Of a DNA stretch of 64,000 bases, positions 25,249 to 34,193 are shown in pieces (positions within the stretch are counted from its first letter, which is position 1; every line of letters begins with the position of its first letter). Source of the DNA: Nostoc spongiaeforme FACHB-130 (GTDB lineage: Bacteria > Cyanobacteriota > Cyanobacteriia > Cyanobacteriales > Nostocaceae); the NCBI RefSeq assembly GCF_014698475.1, contig NZ_JACJTB010000029.1, forward strand, positions 1 through 64,000. The letters are read 5' to 3'. The translations under genes were made by a program, and so were the position numbers. The notes below the pieces were generated by a model, which had not been told where the DNA came from, ran no database searches, and saw only the letters and a list, made by a program, of their open reading frames with translations.

Positions 25249-27147
25249 TCACATCTGCGTTCTCACAGTTAAAACCTGCGGCGGGGTAGCATCAGGCGGA
25301 TATAAAAAGTCTACTTGAACTTGCCGTTGATTTCCGGCTGGCATTTGCAAAGTTATCAAAGCTTTTCCTACTTGTCCCCGTCGCTGTACCAAATGAACAT
25401 AGCGCGTTTGTTCTACTTGATTATCATCGGTGTAACGTAATCTCACTGTTCCCCGAAAAAATACTTGTTCAACTTGGGGATTCAAAAATAGCAGTCTATC
25501 CCTACCACCCTCATCTTTTAACGGCGTTTCTATTGATATGGTTACAGTCCGAGTTTGGTTACTAGGATTGTGTAGTGGCAAAGTGAGATTGTATTCTACA
25601 CCATAGTTACTGTGAGCAAAGTAAGCTGTATCATTGTAGCGTTTCAGCATCGGCGCACTTTGAATTTGTCCTGTGCTGAGTGTAATTAAATGCACTGTTC
25701 CCAAAGGATAAGAAAATGCTTTGCCTGGTTGGGGTATCATCAACTGAGACACACTGGAATTATCTGTAATATTTCCTTGCCATTGCGTACCTTGAGACAC
25801 ACCAGCCACACGACTAAAAACTGTTGGTTCTCTAGGAGGGTCGAGAGGTGTGGGGATGGGGTCGCGCTTACCTGCTAAACTACCTTTATCTAAAAGTGTT
25901 TGCCACTCGCTAACAGTAGGGGGAAGATCGCTATTCTTTGCTAAGTTTGCCATATAAACTGGGCGATCGCTCACCAATCGCATCATAGTTGTTCGGCCAT
26001 TAGAACTAGGCGCTTGTACCGGAATGGGTAAGTTTGCCAAGATTTGTGTTTTCCCTGGTTCAATGACTAACTTATCGGGAAAAACTGCTTGTCTAACACC
26101 CCGCAACACATCATTCATGGTTCTACTACCAGGGCCAGCGTAAACAGTGCTTTGAGCATTATCCGCCACATCCGGCAAATCAATAAATGGCGCTTCTCTG
26201 GTTTGGTAACTGGCTGCTTGTAATACTTGCAATGTTACTGGTTCGTTTCCTGGGTTGTGAACAATTATCCCTTGATAAACCGTGCGGTTTTGGGCTGGCG
26301 TTTCTGCCCTAACGATATGATGAGCAAATACATCAAACCTACCTTGGAATGGGTAATTTAAATGTGCTTCCTTGACTTGTTTACCATCTGGGGGGAAAGT
26401 TGAAAGTAAAATACCTTCAGTTGTGACTAATTCGGGGCTGTTGCTGTTAAAGGTGGGAATAGTATCGAGTTTTCCTGGTAAAGAACGTACCTCTAGAGGA
26501 TATGGTTGGACACCTGCAATATATTGTGGTGGAACAGTGTAGATATTTAACGCCCGACACATCAAGGCTGCAACTTCGCCTCTGGTAACACTTTGCAGGG
26601 GTTTTAGCTGTTGAACGTTGGGATAATTGACAACAATACTGTTAATTGTGGCAGATGCGATCGCATTCTGGGCGTAATTAGGAATTTGTTGAGCATCGGC
26701 AAAATAACGTTGTAATATCTGTGCTGGGTTAGGTTGAGAACTATAATTTTTTGCCCCTGCAACAACACCGATAATTTGCGCCCTCGGAATTGCTTGGTTA
26801 GGTTGAAATACTCCACCCGGATAACCAGAAAAAAATCCTTTTTGATAAGCTGTAGAAATTGCTTTTGCTGCCCAATAATTAGCAGGTACATCTTTAAATG
26901 TAGTCGGACTGCGTTTAACTGAAGCATCAGGAAAAGCGTTAAGCATAAGTACAGCCGCTTCTGCCCTTGTGACGGTAGAATTAGGGCGAAAACTGCCATC
27001 AGGATAACCTGTGATCAGTTTACGTTCTCCCAGTTGTTGAACACAAGCTTTCGCCCAATAATCTTGAGTATCTGTAAAAGCTAGTGCAAGTGAGTCCGAT
27101 AGAATTAAACCTAAGCCAACTGATAGAGAAATTTTTCCCAAATTCAT
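25249..27147 (-). CDS. SLH-domain protein with DUF3370
   Basis: Exported protein of about 632 residues. Signal sequence at 1-25. Three SLH repeats follow at about 26-85, 86-150 and 150-200 (DYWAKACVQQLGERKLITGYP, NYWAAKAISTAYQKGFFSGYP and TRGEVAALMCRALN mark them), which anchor proteins to the cell wall. The rest (about 230-630) matches the cyanobacterial DUF3370 domain: TPAQNRTVYQGIIVHNPGNEP near 290, RTMMRLVSDRPVYMANLA near 390, GTVHLITLSTGQIQSAP near 490 and a closing VQVDFLYPPDATPPQVLTV. Probably an outer-envelope protein. ATG 27147 is preferred over TTG 27156. Confidence 0.85.
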   Translation of the reverse strand: MNLGKISLSVGLGLILSDSLALAFTDTQDYWAKACVQQLGERKLITGYPDGSFRPNSTVTRAEAAVLMLNAFPDASVKRSPTTFKDVPANYWAAKAISTAYQKGFFSGYPGGVFQPNQAIPRAQIIGVVAGAKNYSSQPNPAQILQRYFADAQQIPNYAQNAIASATINSIVVNYPNVQQLKPLQSVTRGEVAALMCRALNIYTVPPQYIAGVQPYPLEVRSLPGKLDTIPTFNSNSPELVTTEGILLSTFPPDGKQVKEAHLNYPFQGRFDVFAHHIVRAETPAQNRTVYQGIIVHNPGNEPVTLQVLQAASYQTREAPFIDLPDVADNAQSTVYAGPGSRTMNDVLRGVRQAVFPDKLVIEPGKTQILANLPIPVQAPSSNGRTTMMRLVSDRPVYMANLAKNSDLPPTVSEWQTLLDKGSLAGKRDPIPTPLDPPREPTVFSRVAGVSQGTQWQGNITDNSSVSQLMIPQPGKAFSYPLGTVHLITLSTGQIQSAPMLKRYNDTAYFAHSNYGVEYNLTLPLHNPSNQTRTVTISIETPLKDEGGRDRLLFLNPQVEQVFFRGTVRLRYTDDNQVEQTRYVHLVQRRGQVGKALITLQMPAGNQRQVQVDFLYPPDATPPQVLTVRTQM

Positions 27148-27244
27148 TTTTATCAACCCAGATAATCACCGATAAATTATCTATGTTCATTTATGTTTAT
27201 CTGTGATTTGTTACGAAAAATTATACTTCGATGTAATTTAAAAT

Positions 27245-28069
27245 TTAAATCCAATGCTCAGGATGTACTTGGTAATATTTTTTTAATAAATCATAAAGCT
27301 GCGAATGCTTCTCTGACAATTGCTGCGGCTGTTCAAAGAAAGTTTCAGTCGCCACGGCAAAAAATTCGGCGGGATTAGTCGCGCCATAACTGTTAATTAC
27401 AGTTTTGATATCTTGTTGAATATCATTACAGAGTTTTTGATATTCTGCCGTCATTACCTGCGACCAAACAAGATAATCTGATTTGTTGGGTAGAATTGGT
27501 ACACCTTCAGCTTTACCATCTTCTTGGTCTAATTGATGGGCAAATTCATGCAACACAACATTATGTCCATCATTCCAATTTTGGGTGTCTCTTTGCACCT
27601 GTTCCCAAGATAAAATTACTTGGTCTTTTACCCAAGATTCTCCTAGTCTGGCATCGCGTCTTTCTTCGACAACATAATCACTCACCGCCACAGTTTGATT
27701 GACAAAATAAGTACTGGGATAAATCAAAATTGAACGCAATTTAGGAAAGTATTCGCCGCGTTCATTTAATAAAAGTAAACAAGCAACAGCCGCAATCGTA
27801 ATTTTCATTTCTGCTGTGACTTGCAAGCCTTGACAGCCAATAAATTGTTTTTCTACTAAAAATACTTGAATATGTCCTTGAAGTCGTCGGCGTTCTTCGG
27901 GAGTGAGACGTAAGTAAATAGGGAGATTATTTTCAATAACAGCACTCCAAAGTGGCGGAAAAGAACGCTTTTTAAGGCGATTTCGTCGCCGTTTAGTCAA
28001 AACGGGACTGATAAAAATCGCGGTGACAATCAACCCCAGGATGAGAAAAATAATAATTGCTGCACCCAT
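27245..28069 (-). CDS. MtfA-like zinc metallopeptidase (M90)
   Basis: Protein of 274 residues. One N-terminal membrane helix (AAIIIFLILGLIVTAIFI), then a soluble domain with the zinc signature VVLHEFAHQLDQEDG (HExxH, with the M90-specific downstream D and E) near residue 185. Further family traits: LTPEERRRLQGHIQVFL and ITIAAVACLLLLN. E. coli MtfA binds and inactivates the Mlc repressor; cyanobacterial members have an added N-terminal helix and unknown targets. ATG 28069 is chosen, an in-frame GTG is at 28093. It is divergent from ilvA. Confidence 0.88.
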   Translation of the reverse strand: MGAAIIIFLILGLIVTAIFISPVLTKRRRNRLKKRSFPPLWSAVIENNLPIYLRLTPEERRRLQGHIQVFLVEKQFIGCQGLQVTAEMKITIAAVACLLLLNERGEYFPKLRSILIYPSTYFVNQTVAVSDYVVEERRDARLGESWVKDQVILSWEQVQRDTQNWNDGHNVVLHEFAHQLDQEDGKAEGVPILPNKSDYLVWSQVMTAEYQKLCNDIQQDIKTVINSYGATNPAEFFAVATETFFEQPQQLSEKHSQLYDLLKKYYQVHPEHWI

Positions 28070-28215
28070 TGATTTTGTATGATGCTGTGCCACTGCTAGT
28101 TAGTATAGCGATCGCACCAACGAAAAGATCCGCGACTTCTCAACAATTCGGAAATCTGAGTACACAACTGCCGTAAAATTAACATTTATCCGGCATCTGC
28201 TAATCTTTGACACCC

Positions 28216-29727
28216 ATGCTTTGTGACTATCTAGTACAAATCCTGACCGCCCGTGTGTATGATGTTGCCCAAGAAAGCCCTTTGGAGTATGCCCCAAATC
28301 TCTCCCAGAGACTGAATAACAAGCTGTTATTAAAGCGGGAAGATATGCAGTCGGTGTTTTCTTTCAAACTGCGGGGTGCATACAACAAAATGGCGAATTT
28401 ACCACCAGATTTGTTAGCACAAGGTGTCATTGCAGCTTCGGCGGGAAATCATGCCCAAGGTGTGGCTTTAGCTGCTAGTCGCTTGGGAACAAATGCGATT
28501 ATTGTCATGCCTGTAACTACGCCCCAAGTGAAAGTGAATGCAGTTAAAGCTAGGGGTGGACAAGTTGTTTTGCATGGCAATACTTACGATGATGCTTATG
28601 CTTATGCGCGACAATTAGAAGCCGAAAAAGGTTTAACTTTTATTCATCCTTTTGATGACCCTGATGTAATTGCTGGTCAGGGAACCATCGGTATGGAAAT
28701 TTTACGACAATACCAGCAACCTATTCACGCAATTTTTGTGGCTATTGGTGGCGGTGGTTTGATTTCGGGAATTGGGGCGTATGTCAAACGGTTGCGTCCT
28801 GAAATTAAAATTATTGGTGTGGAACCTGTTGATGCTGATGCCATGAACCAATCTTTAAAAGCCGGAAAACGGGTGCGGCTGTCGCAAGTTGGTTTGTTTG
28901 CTGATGGGGTAGCCGTGCGGGAAGTTGGTGAAGAAACCTTCCGTCTGTGCCAAGAATATGTAGATGAAATTATTTTGGTGGATACAGATGATACCTGTGC
29001 CGCAATTAAAGATGTCTTTGAAGATACCCGTTCTATTTTAGAACCTGCGGGGGCATTGGCGATCGCAGCTGCTAAAGCCTACGTCGAACGCGAACAAATT
29101 CAAGGACAAACTTTGGTGGCTGTGGCTTGCGGTGCCAATATGAATTTTGACCGCCTGCGGTTTGTTGCTGAACGCGCCGAGTTGGGTGAACGCCGCGAAG
29201 CGATATTTGCAGTCGCCATCCCCGAACAACAAGGTAGTTTGCGGAAGTTTTGCGAATGTATTGGTCAACGCAACTTAACTGAGTTTAACTATCGTATCGC
29301 CGATGAGAAAGAAGCCCATATTTTTGTCGGTGTGCAGATTCAAAATCGCGCCGACAAAGCCAAGATGATAGAAACCTTTGAAAATTGCGGCTTTAAAACC
29401 ATCGATTTAACCGATGATGAACTCACCAAATTACACTTACGCCACATGGTAGGCGGACATTCGCCCCTCGCCCACAATGAATTACTGTATCGCTTTGAGT
29501 TTCCCGAACGTCCTGGCGCATTGATGAAATTTGTCGGTTCTATGAGTCCCAACTGGAATATCAGTATGTTCCACTATCGCAACAATGGTGCAGACTATGG
29601 ACGCATTGTTGTGGGGATGCAAGTACCGCCCCACGAAATGGAAGCATGGCAAGCCTTTCTCGATACCCTTGGTTATCAGTATTGGGATGAAAGCCAGAAC
29701 CTTGCATACAAACTATTTTTGGGATAG
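28216..29727 (+). CDS. ilvA: Threonine ammonia-lyase, biosynthetic type
   Basis: PLP enzyme converting L-threonine to 2-oxobutanoate and ammonia, the first step of isoleucine synthesis. 503 residues, near the E. coli length. The PLP lysine lies in SVFSFKLRGAYNKM near residue 48, the PLP phosphate loop in AIGGGGLISGIG near 180 and an ACG loop (VACGANMNFDRLRF) near 305. The C-terminal part holds two ACT-like regulatory domains (starting near FAVAIPEQQGSLRKFCE and RFEFPERPGALMKF), the site of isoleucine feedback in this family. ATG 28216 is used; the in-frame TTG at 28207 is less likely. Confidence 0.95.
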   Translation: MLCDYLVQILTARVYDVAQESPLEYAPNLSQRLNNKLLLKREDMQSVFSFKLRGAYNKMANLPPDLLAQGVIAASAGNHAQGVALAASRLGTNAIIVMPVTTPQVKVNAVKARGGQVVLHGNTYDDAYAYARQLEAEKGLTFIHPFDDPDVIAGQGTIGMEILRQYQQPIHAIFVAIGGGGLISGIGAYVKRLRPEIKIIGVEPVDADAMNQSLKAGKRVRLSQVGLFADGVAVREVGEETFRLCQEYVDEIILVDTDDTCAAIKDVFEDTRSILEPAGALAIAAAKAYVEREQIQGQTLVAVACGANMNFDRLRFVAERAELGERREAIFAVAIPEQQGSLRKFCECIGQRNLTEFNYRIADEKEAHIFVGVQIQNRADKAKMIETFENCGFKTIDLTDDELTKLHLRHMVGGHSPLAHNELLYRFEFPERPGALMKFVGSMSPNWNISMFHYRNNGADYGRIVVGMQVPPHEMEAWQAFLDTLGYQYWDESQNLAYKLFLG

Positions 29728-29796
29728 TACTATAAGGCAAAAGTAAAAAGTTAAAAGTAAGAAGCAGATTTCCCTGTTATCTGTTTGTCCCGATAA

Positions 29797-29855
29797 ACAC
29801 AATATCTTGCACTAGGCGATTTCTAATCATTAGGGCTAGGTGCAAGATGTGAATA
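29797..29855. repeat. Family A repeat, minimal copy A3
   Basis: A 59-base copy with only the ends: AATATCTTGCACTAG at the left and CTAGGTGCAAGATGTGAAT at the right, with about 20 bases between them. It shows that the inverted ends can exist without the long interior. It lies between ilvA and the zinc-ribbon gene. Confidence 0.75.
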
Positions 29856-29904
29856 AACTAAACTTTCGCTAAAATCAGGGTGTTTACTTATTTGTGGTTA
29901 AGTT

Positions 29905-30276
29905 GTGGCTACTGTATCTTGTCCCCGTTGCCATCAACTCGTTGAGAGTCAGGCTATTACCTGTCCTTATTGCCGAACAACACTCAAAGCTTTTGGTCAT
30001 CCCGGTATTCCCTTACATCGCGCTACCGGAGACGAATATTTGTGTGATAGTTGCACCTACCACGCTGACGACACTTGCAACTTTCCCCAACGTCCCTACG
30101 CCAAAGACTGTACCCTTTATCAAAATTTGGCCGAGTACCAGTTACAGCAAGAACAACAGCGTCAAGACAACAGTTTTGGCACAACTTTTCAAAGTTGGAT
30201 AAAACGCAATCAAACTTGGCTATTGTTACTTGGTTTATTACTGATTTGTTTGTTCATTGCTTTGTCAACATCTTAA
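29905..30276 (+). CDS. Zinc-ribbon protein with C-terminal membrane anchor
   Basis: Protein of 123 residues. The N-terminus has a zinc ribbon (CPRCHQ ... CPYCRT, two CxxC pairs at residues 6-9 and 20-23). A second Cys cluster (CDSCTYH ... CNFPQRPYAKDC) lies near 47-70 and can bind a second metal. A coiled Gln/Glu stretch and one C-terminal helix (WLLLLGLLLICLFIAL) follow. GTG 29905 is the only suitable start. A tail-anchored cytoplasmic protein; function unknown. Confidence 0.78.
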   Translation: MATVSCPRCHQLVESQAITCPYCRTTLKAFGHPGIPLHRATGDEYLCDSCTYHADDTCNFPQRPYAKDCTLYQNLAEYQLQQEQQRQDNSFGTTFQSWIKRNQTWLLLLGLLLICLFIALSTS

Positions 30277-30289
30277 GAGTTTGATAAAA

Positions 30290-30946
30290 CTAGTTTTCTA
30301 ATCTCAACAATTTAGCAATTTCATCTGGTGAATGAACAATAAAATCTGCACCATGAATTGTTAATTCCTGCTCAGTTCCATAGCCATAAGTAACGCCAAT
30401 GGTGGTTAAATTATGAGACTTGGCTCCGATGATATCGTGTTTGCGATCGCCCACCATAATTGTACTCTCAGGCAACAGATTTTCCTGAACTAAAATATAG
30501 TGAATTAAATCAGCTTTAATACTCCGCGTTCCATCAAGTCCACTACCATAAACATTATCAAACAGCGGCGATAAACCAAAATATTCAATAATTTGCCTTG
30601 CATAAATATCAGGTTTAGAAGTCGCTACAAAAGTTTTGTAACCAGCCAAACGAATTACTTTCAGAGTTTCTATAATCTGCGGATACAGAGTATTTTCAAA
30701 TAACCCAATCGTAGAAAATCGACTACGATACAGAGCAATTGCTTGTGTAAGAATTATCTCATCTGATGTCTGTAATAGTTGAGAAAAACTATCTTTAATT
30801 GGCGGGCCAATACACCAATTCAATTCATCAGCTTCCGGTGGTTGATAACCAAGTTCAGATAAGGCAAACTGAATACAACTAGTAATTCCTAATTTCGGGT
30901 CTGTCAGTGTTCCGTCTAAATCAAACAAGATAGCATTAGCAAGCAT
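30290..30946 (-). CDS. HAD superfamily phosphatase (phosphoglycolate-phosphatase-like)
   Basis: Protein of 218 residues with HAD motifs: FDLDGTLTDP (nucleophile Asp) at residues 8-17, the VATSKP motif II near 105, Lys near 140 (SIKADLIHY) and MVGDRKHDIIGA near 162. The cap inserted after motif I is alpha-helical as in the PGP/Gph group. It probably dephosphorylates small metabolites, possibly phosphoglycolate, but the substrate is not determinable. Convergent with the zinc-ribbon gene, 13 bases apart. Confidence 0.88.
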   Translation of the reverse strand: MLANAILFDLDGTLTDPKLGITSCIQFALSELGYQPPEADELNWCIGPPIKDSFSQLLQTSDEIILTQAIALYRSRFSTIGLFENTLYPQIIETLKVIRLAGYKTFVATSKPDIYARQIIEYFGLSPLFDNVYGSGLDGTRSIKADLIHYILVQENLLPESTIMVGDRKHDIIGAKSHNLTTIGVTYGYGTEQELTIHGADFIVHSPDEIAKLLRLEN

Positions 30947-31621
30947 ATTTTCTACTTATATCATGTCCGGCAAATCAGTTATAATTCAGTATATCTGTGC
31001 AGAAAGACAAAATTATTTGATTGTAGTGCTGAAGCCGCTATTTTGCTTGACTGACATATCCCTAGGCATAATTCTGAGAATTGAGCTAGGGTGCGATCGC
31101 TTATTTTTTGCGTTAATTTTTATGCACCTGTCGTTTTTTTGTCAATCTAAAGTTATAATTCAATGTCAGAAATTCCTGAACTCACCAAGGATTTCCGAAG
31201 ATAAGCTATGGGTTTTTCCGAAGATAAGAGTCTATCCGAACTTAACAGAGTTGGCTCTTGTCGAAATTTAGTTGTCCAAAACCTGAATCTCAGTCTGGCG
31301 CTGACTTTGGCAAATTAGCCATTAATAGTGATTAACTTCTTGCTTAATAGCCTAAACTGCGATTGCCTTTATAAAATGACGCTGTTAGACTAATCTTTAT
31401 TTATTAAAACAAGCATGAATTTTAAAAACTAAATTATGCAATTTCTCTAATTCATACATATCCTGATTCAGTAATTTTTGCATAAATAATTACTAATCAT
31501 GTATTGGATTTATCTCGATATTAACTTTTGGGAATAATTCAGGAGCCAAACTTCAGTATTCAGAATGCTGCCTTCTTACATTTTTTGTGCTTTTAATGGG
31601 AAAAATACAACAACATAAAAG
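30947..31621. other. 675-base intergenic region left of the toxin locus
   Basis: Contains a half-copy of repeat family B at 30957-31008. It also contains TTTCCGAAGATAAG twice (31192-31205 and 31215-31228, 23 bases apart) with a weaker third copy near 31232. No convincing gene; a 102-codon frame starting near 30963 begins inside the repeat and has no coding character. The AT-rich stretch 31400-31620 should hold the promoter of the aegerolysin gene. Confidence 0.55.
30957..31008. repeat. Family B repeat, one-ended copy
   Basis: TATATCATGTCCGGC followed by AAATCAGTTATAATTC aligns over about 50 bases with the reverse complement of the right end at 22445-22496. The matching opposite end is not found nearby. 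Confidence 0.6.
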
Positions 31622-32020
31622 ATGTATATCATGGCTAGTTCACTACAGTTTCACTGTATAATTAATAATCGTTGTGATGTACCATTAAAGGTTAAAGAAA
31701 CTTACCATCGTTCAGGAAAATGGTATCCAGAAGAAGTTAGTCAACCAAAGGACGTACCAGCAAAACAAGTTATTAAAGCATTTGCTTCATCTGGTCGCAT
31801 AGCTTCTTCATCAGGCACAGAAGGATATGTAATTTATCAACTGGGAAATGAACTAAATACCTGGATAAAGATTTATTGGGATGTACCTTGGCTGACTGGC
31901 TCAAACAACAAATTTAAAGTAGAAACATCTCATGAAAACATCATAGTTCAGACCGATGGTTTTATCGGCTCTGGTTCAGTAGAAAATATCCTCTTAAAAG
32001 TAGTTGATTTAAGAGATTAA
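31622..32020 (+). CDS. Aegerolysin family protein (free subunit)
   Basis: Protein of 132 residues (129 if ATG 31631 is used). Aegerolysins are 15-kDa beta-sandwich proteins that bind membrane lipids and recruit MACPF partners to form pores. Marks of the family: ASSGRIASSSGTEG at residues 55-68, matching the SGR...GTTG region of fungal members, and IYWDVPW at 84-90 followed by GSNNK, matching the FYWDCPWGSK/GSN region. No signal peptide, as in fungal aegerolysins. The MACPF gene follows after 231 bases on the same strand and its last 113 residues are a second, closely similar copy. No strong ribosome site precedes either ATG. The family call rests on motif recall. Confidence 0.8.
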   Translation: MYIMASSLQFHCIINNRCDVPLKVKETYHRSGKWYPEEVSQPKDVPAKQVIKAFASSGRIASSSGTEGYVIYQLGNELNTWIKIYWDVPWLTGSNNKFKVETSHENIIVQTDGFIGSGSVENILLKVVDLRD

Positions 32021-32251
32021 GCAAAGATGACTAACTCAGATAATTCAATGTATATAGCTGATTTCTTTGCTTTATTCTGGCTCCAATTTTCATAGAAATG
32101 GTATTTAAAATTACGTCCGCCACAAAATCAAGATAAATAAAAATCTTATTGATTTTTTTAATACCCATAAAATAATTGTGACCAATATCAAGGCTAATTT
32201 CTAGCGTAGCAATAAATCATCAATCTATCATTGAGGACTAAAAACTTAAAT

Positions 32252-34147
32252 ATGCAACTCCAAGAATTAACGACAAATAATATTAGTCCTCTGAAGAATT
32301 GGGATGTAATTAGTAGAGGCTACAATATTTTAGAAATTGATCCATTACATTTAGTTGATAATTCAGGTTTGAGAATGGTATTTGATTTAGAAGCTACTAT
32401 TCCTCTCCTAGACGGTAGTGGAATCAAGTCCTCTGAATTTCTGCATATTTCCGAAAGTAGCGGTTTATTAGATGCCACTACAGCAGTAATCTTTTCTGCC
32501 TATGATCTTCAATCTTTCTTACATCAAAATATCAATTTTAATATTAATGATTCCATAGGAGAATTATTTGCTTATAGCCGCAGTAGTACCTATGAAAATA
32601 TCACTCAAGAAATAGAATATAACGAAAAAGTTGTAATTTACACTAAAGTAAGCATCAATAATTATAAACTTCAGTTAGATAAAACTAAAGCTAGAAAATT
32701 AAATGGTTATTTCCAAAAATTAGTAGCAGATATCTATTATAAATCATCTTTGCTGCTGCAAGAGTTTGGTACACACTATGCCTATGCAGTTTTTTATGGT
32801 GGACAAGCATATCATAAGTTAGCCTTTACAAAAGAAAACTTCATTTCAATGTTAGGCAATCATATCAATGTTAAAACTGAAGCCCAATCTACTTTTGATG
32901 TTTTAAAATTTGGTAATTCGATTGCAACCGCCTCAATTTTAAATCAAGATTTTCGTGATAACATTGAGAATCAATATGAGCAAATAAATTATAGCAGTGA
33001 GACGCAATTTCAAAACTTTCATGACTGGGCTAAATCTGTTAAAACTAATCCCACACCCATCAAATTGGAATTAGTTCCTCTCTATAATTTATTAACAAAA
33101 AAATATTTTCCTGAAGATGAAAATATTGAACAGAAACAAATATACCTCAAAAATCAAATAGATAAATACATCATAAACAATGGACATAATCCATCACAAT
33201 CAGTAATCCGATATGGTGATGAAATTGAAATGAGTATTGCAGCTAAAGGTCAGCCTCGCTATCTCTGTTATGCAGATAAAGTTAAATATGCTAAGACTGA
33301 ATCTGAATTGCAATGTCTTAGTGGTAATCACTTACAAAAATACAGATGGAAGATTCTTGCAACTAAGCAAGAAGATTTTAATCAACCTGTAAGAAACGAT
33401 GATTTAGTTGTCCTGCAAAGTCAGGCATCAAACCTTTATCTAGATGCTAAATCAGGAAGAGATGAAACTTACTTTCCAGGTGAGGGTTTAACTTCTGCCA
33501 ATCAAAATAATCCTCAATTAGTTAGTGCTAAATGGAAAATTGAGCAGCTTAATTTAGCTGAACGGCGGGAAGTAGTAGATGGAGACTATTTGAGACTGCA
33601 AACTCAATGGAAAAATGATGACGGTGAATATGGTTATTTAAAAGGAGAAACTAGCCTCACTACTGCTGAAGAACAAAAAGAAAGAGTGTTTTCTTTTGGC
33701 AAAGGTCGTCATCAAAGTGGCTGTTACTGGAAAATCAACAAAGTTGGTTACTATAATAAATCTACAGCAGCAACACACAATAATAACAAAAATCAAAGAA
33801 TTACTAAATCATTACAATTATACTGCACAATTAATAACCGTTGTGATTTAATATTAAAGGTTAAAGAATATTATTATGCGGAACAGTGTTGCCCAAATCA
33901 TGAGTCTAGCCCACCAAAAGATGTGCCAGCAAAGCAAGTAATTCAAGTATTGGCTATGTCAGGTACAGAAGGCTATGTGATTTACCAACTGGGAGATGAT
34001 CCAAATGCTTGGATAAAGATTTTTTGGGATCGAATCAGTGGATTTCAAATAGAAACATTCCATGAGGATATTGTTGTTCAATGCGATGGCTTTATTGGTT
34101 CAGCTTTGGTAGAAAACGTACTTCTGAAAATAGCTGATGTTAGATAG
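32252..34147 (+). CDS. MACPF pore-forming protein fused to an aegerolysin-like domain
   Basis: Protein of 631 residues with no signal peptide. Residues about 15-290 are a MACPF domain: RGYNILEIDPL at 22-32, the family signature FGTHYAYAVFYGG at 172-184 and the VKTNPTPIKLELVPL end motif at 263-277. Residues about 318-500 form a beta-rich region with repeated strand motifs (YLCYADKVKYAKTE, VVLQSQASNLYLDA, GDYLRLQTQW), perhaps a beta-trefoil. An N/K/T-rich linker (501-518) leads to an aegerolysin-like domain (519-631) very similar to the protein encoded upstream. This copy keeps KDVPAKQVI, GTEGYVIYQL and FWD, but lacks the SGR segment and the PW...GSNNK loop. ATG 32252 is used instead of an in-frame TTG at 32231. 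A bicomponent pore-forming toxin is the likely role. Confidence 0.85.
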   Translation: MQLQELTTNNISPLKNWDVISRGYNILEIDPLHLVDNSGLRMVFDLEATIPLLDGSGIKSSEFLHISESSGLLDATTAVIFSAYDLQSFLHQNINFNINDSIGELFAYSRSSTYENITQEIEYNEKVVIYTKVSINNYKLQLDKTKARKLNGYFQKLVADIYYKSSLLLQEFGTHYAYAVFYGGQAYHKLAFTKENFISMLGNHINVKTEAQSTFDVLKFGNSIATASILNQDFRDNIENQYEQINYSSETQFQNFHDWAKSVKTNPTPIKLELVPLYNLLTKKYFPEDENIEQKQIYLKNQIDKYIINNGHNPSQSVIRYGDEIEMSIAAKGQPRYLCYADKVKYAKTESELQCLSGNHLQKYRWKILATKQEDFNQPVRNDDLVVLQSQASNLYLDAKSGRDETYFPGEGLTSANQNNPQLVSAKWKIEQLNLAERREVVDGDYLRLQTQWKNDDGEYGYLKGETSLTTAEEQKERVFSFGKGRHQSGCYWKINKVGYYNKSTAATHNNNKNQRITKSLQLYCTINNRCDLILKVKEYYYAEQCCPNHESSPPKDVPAKQVIQVLAMSGTEGYVIYQLGDDPNAWIKIFWDRISGFQIETFHEDIVVQCDGFIGSALVENVLLKIADVR

Positions 34148-34193
34148 GTAAGAATTGAGTAATTATTAAGTTATCAACAAAACTGAATAAACC

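Noticed and set aside
30963-31271. 102-codon frame left of the aegerolysin gene, as a possible third toxin component
   Set aside because: Begins inside repeat family B, has no ribosome site and reads as random hydrophobic/basic sequence.
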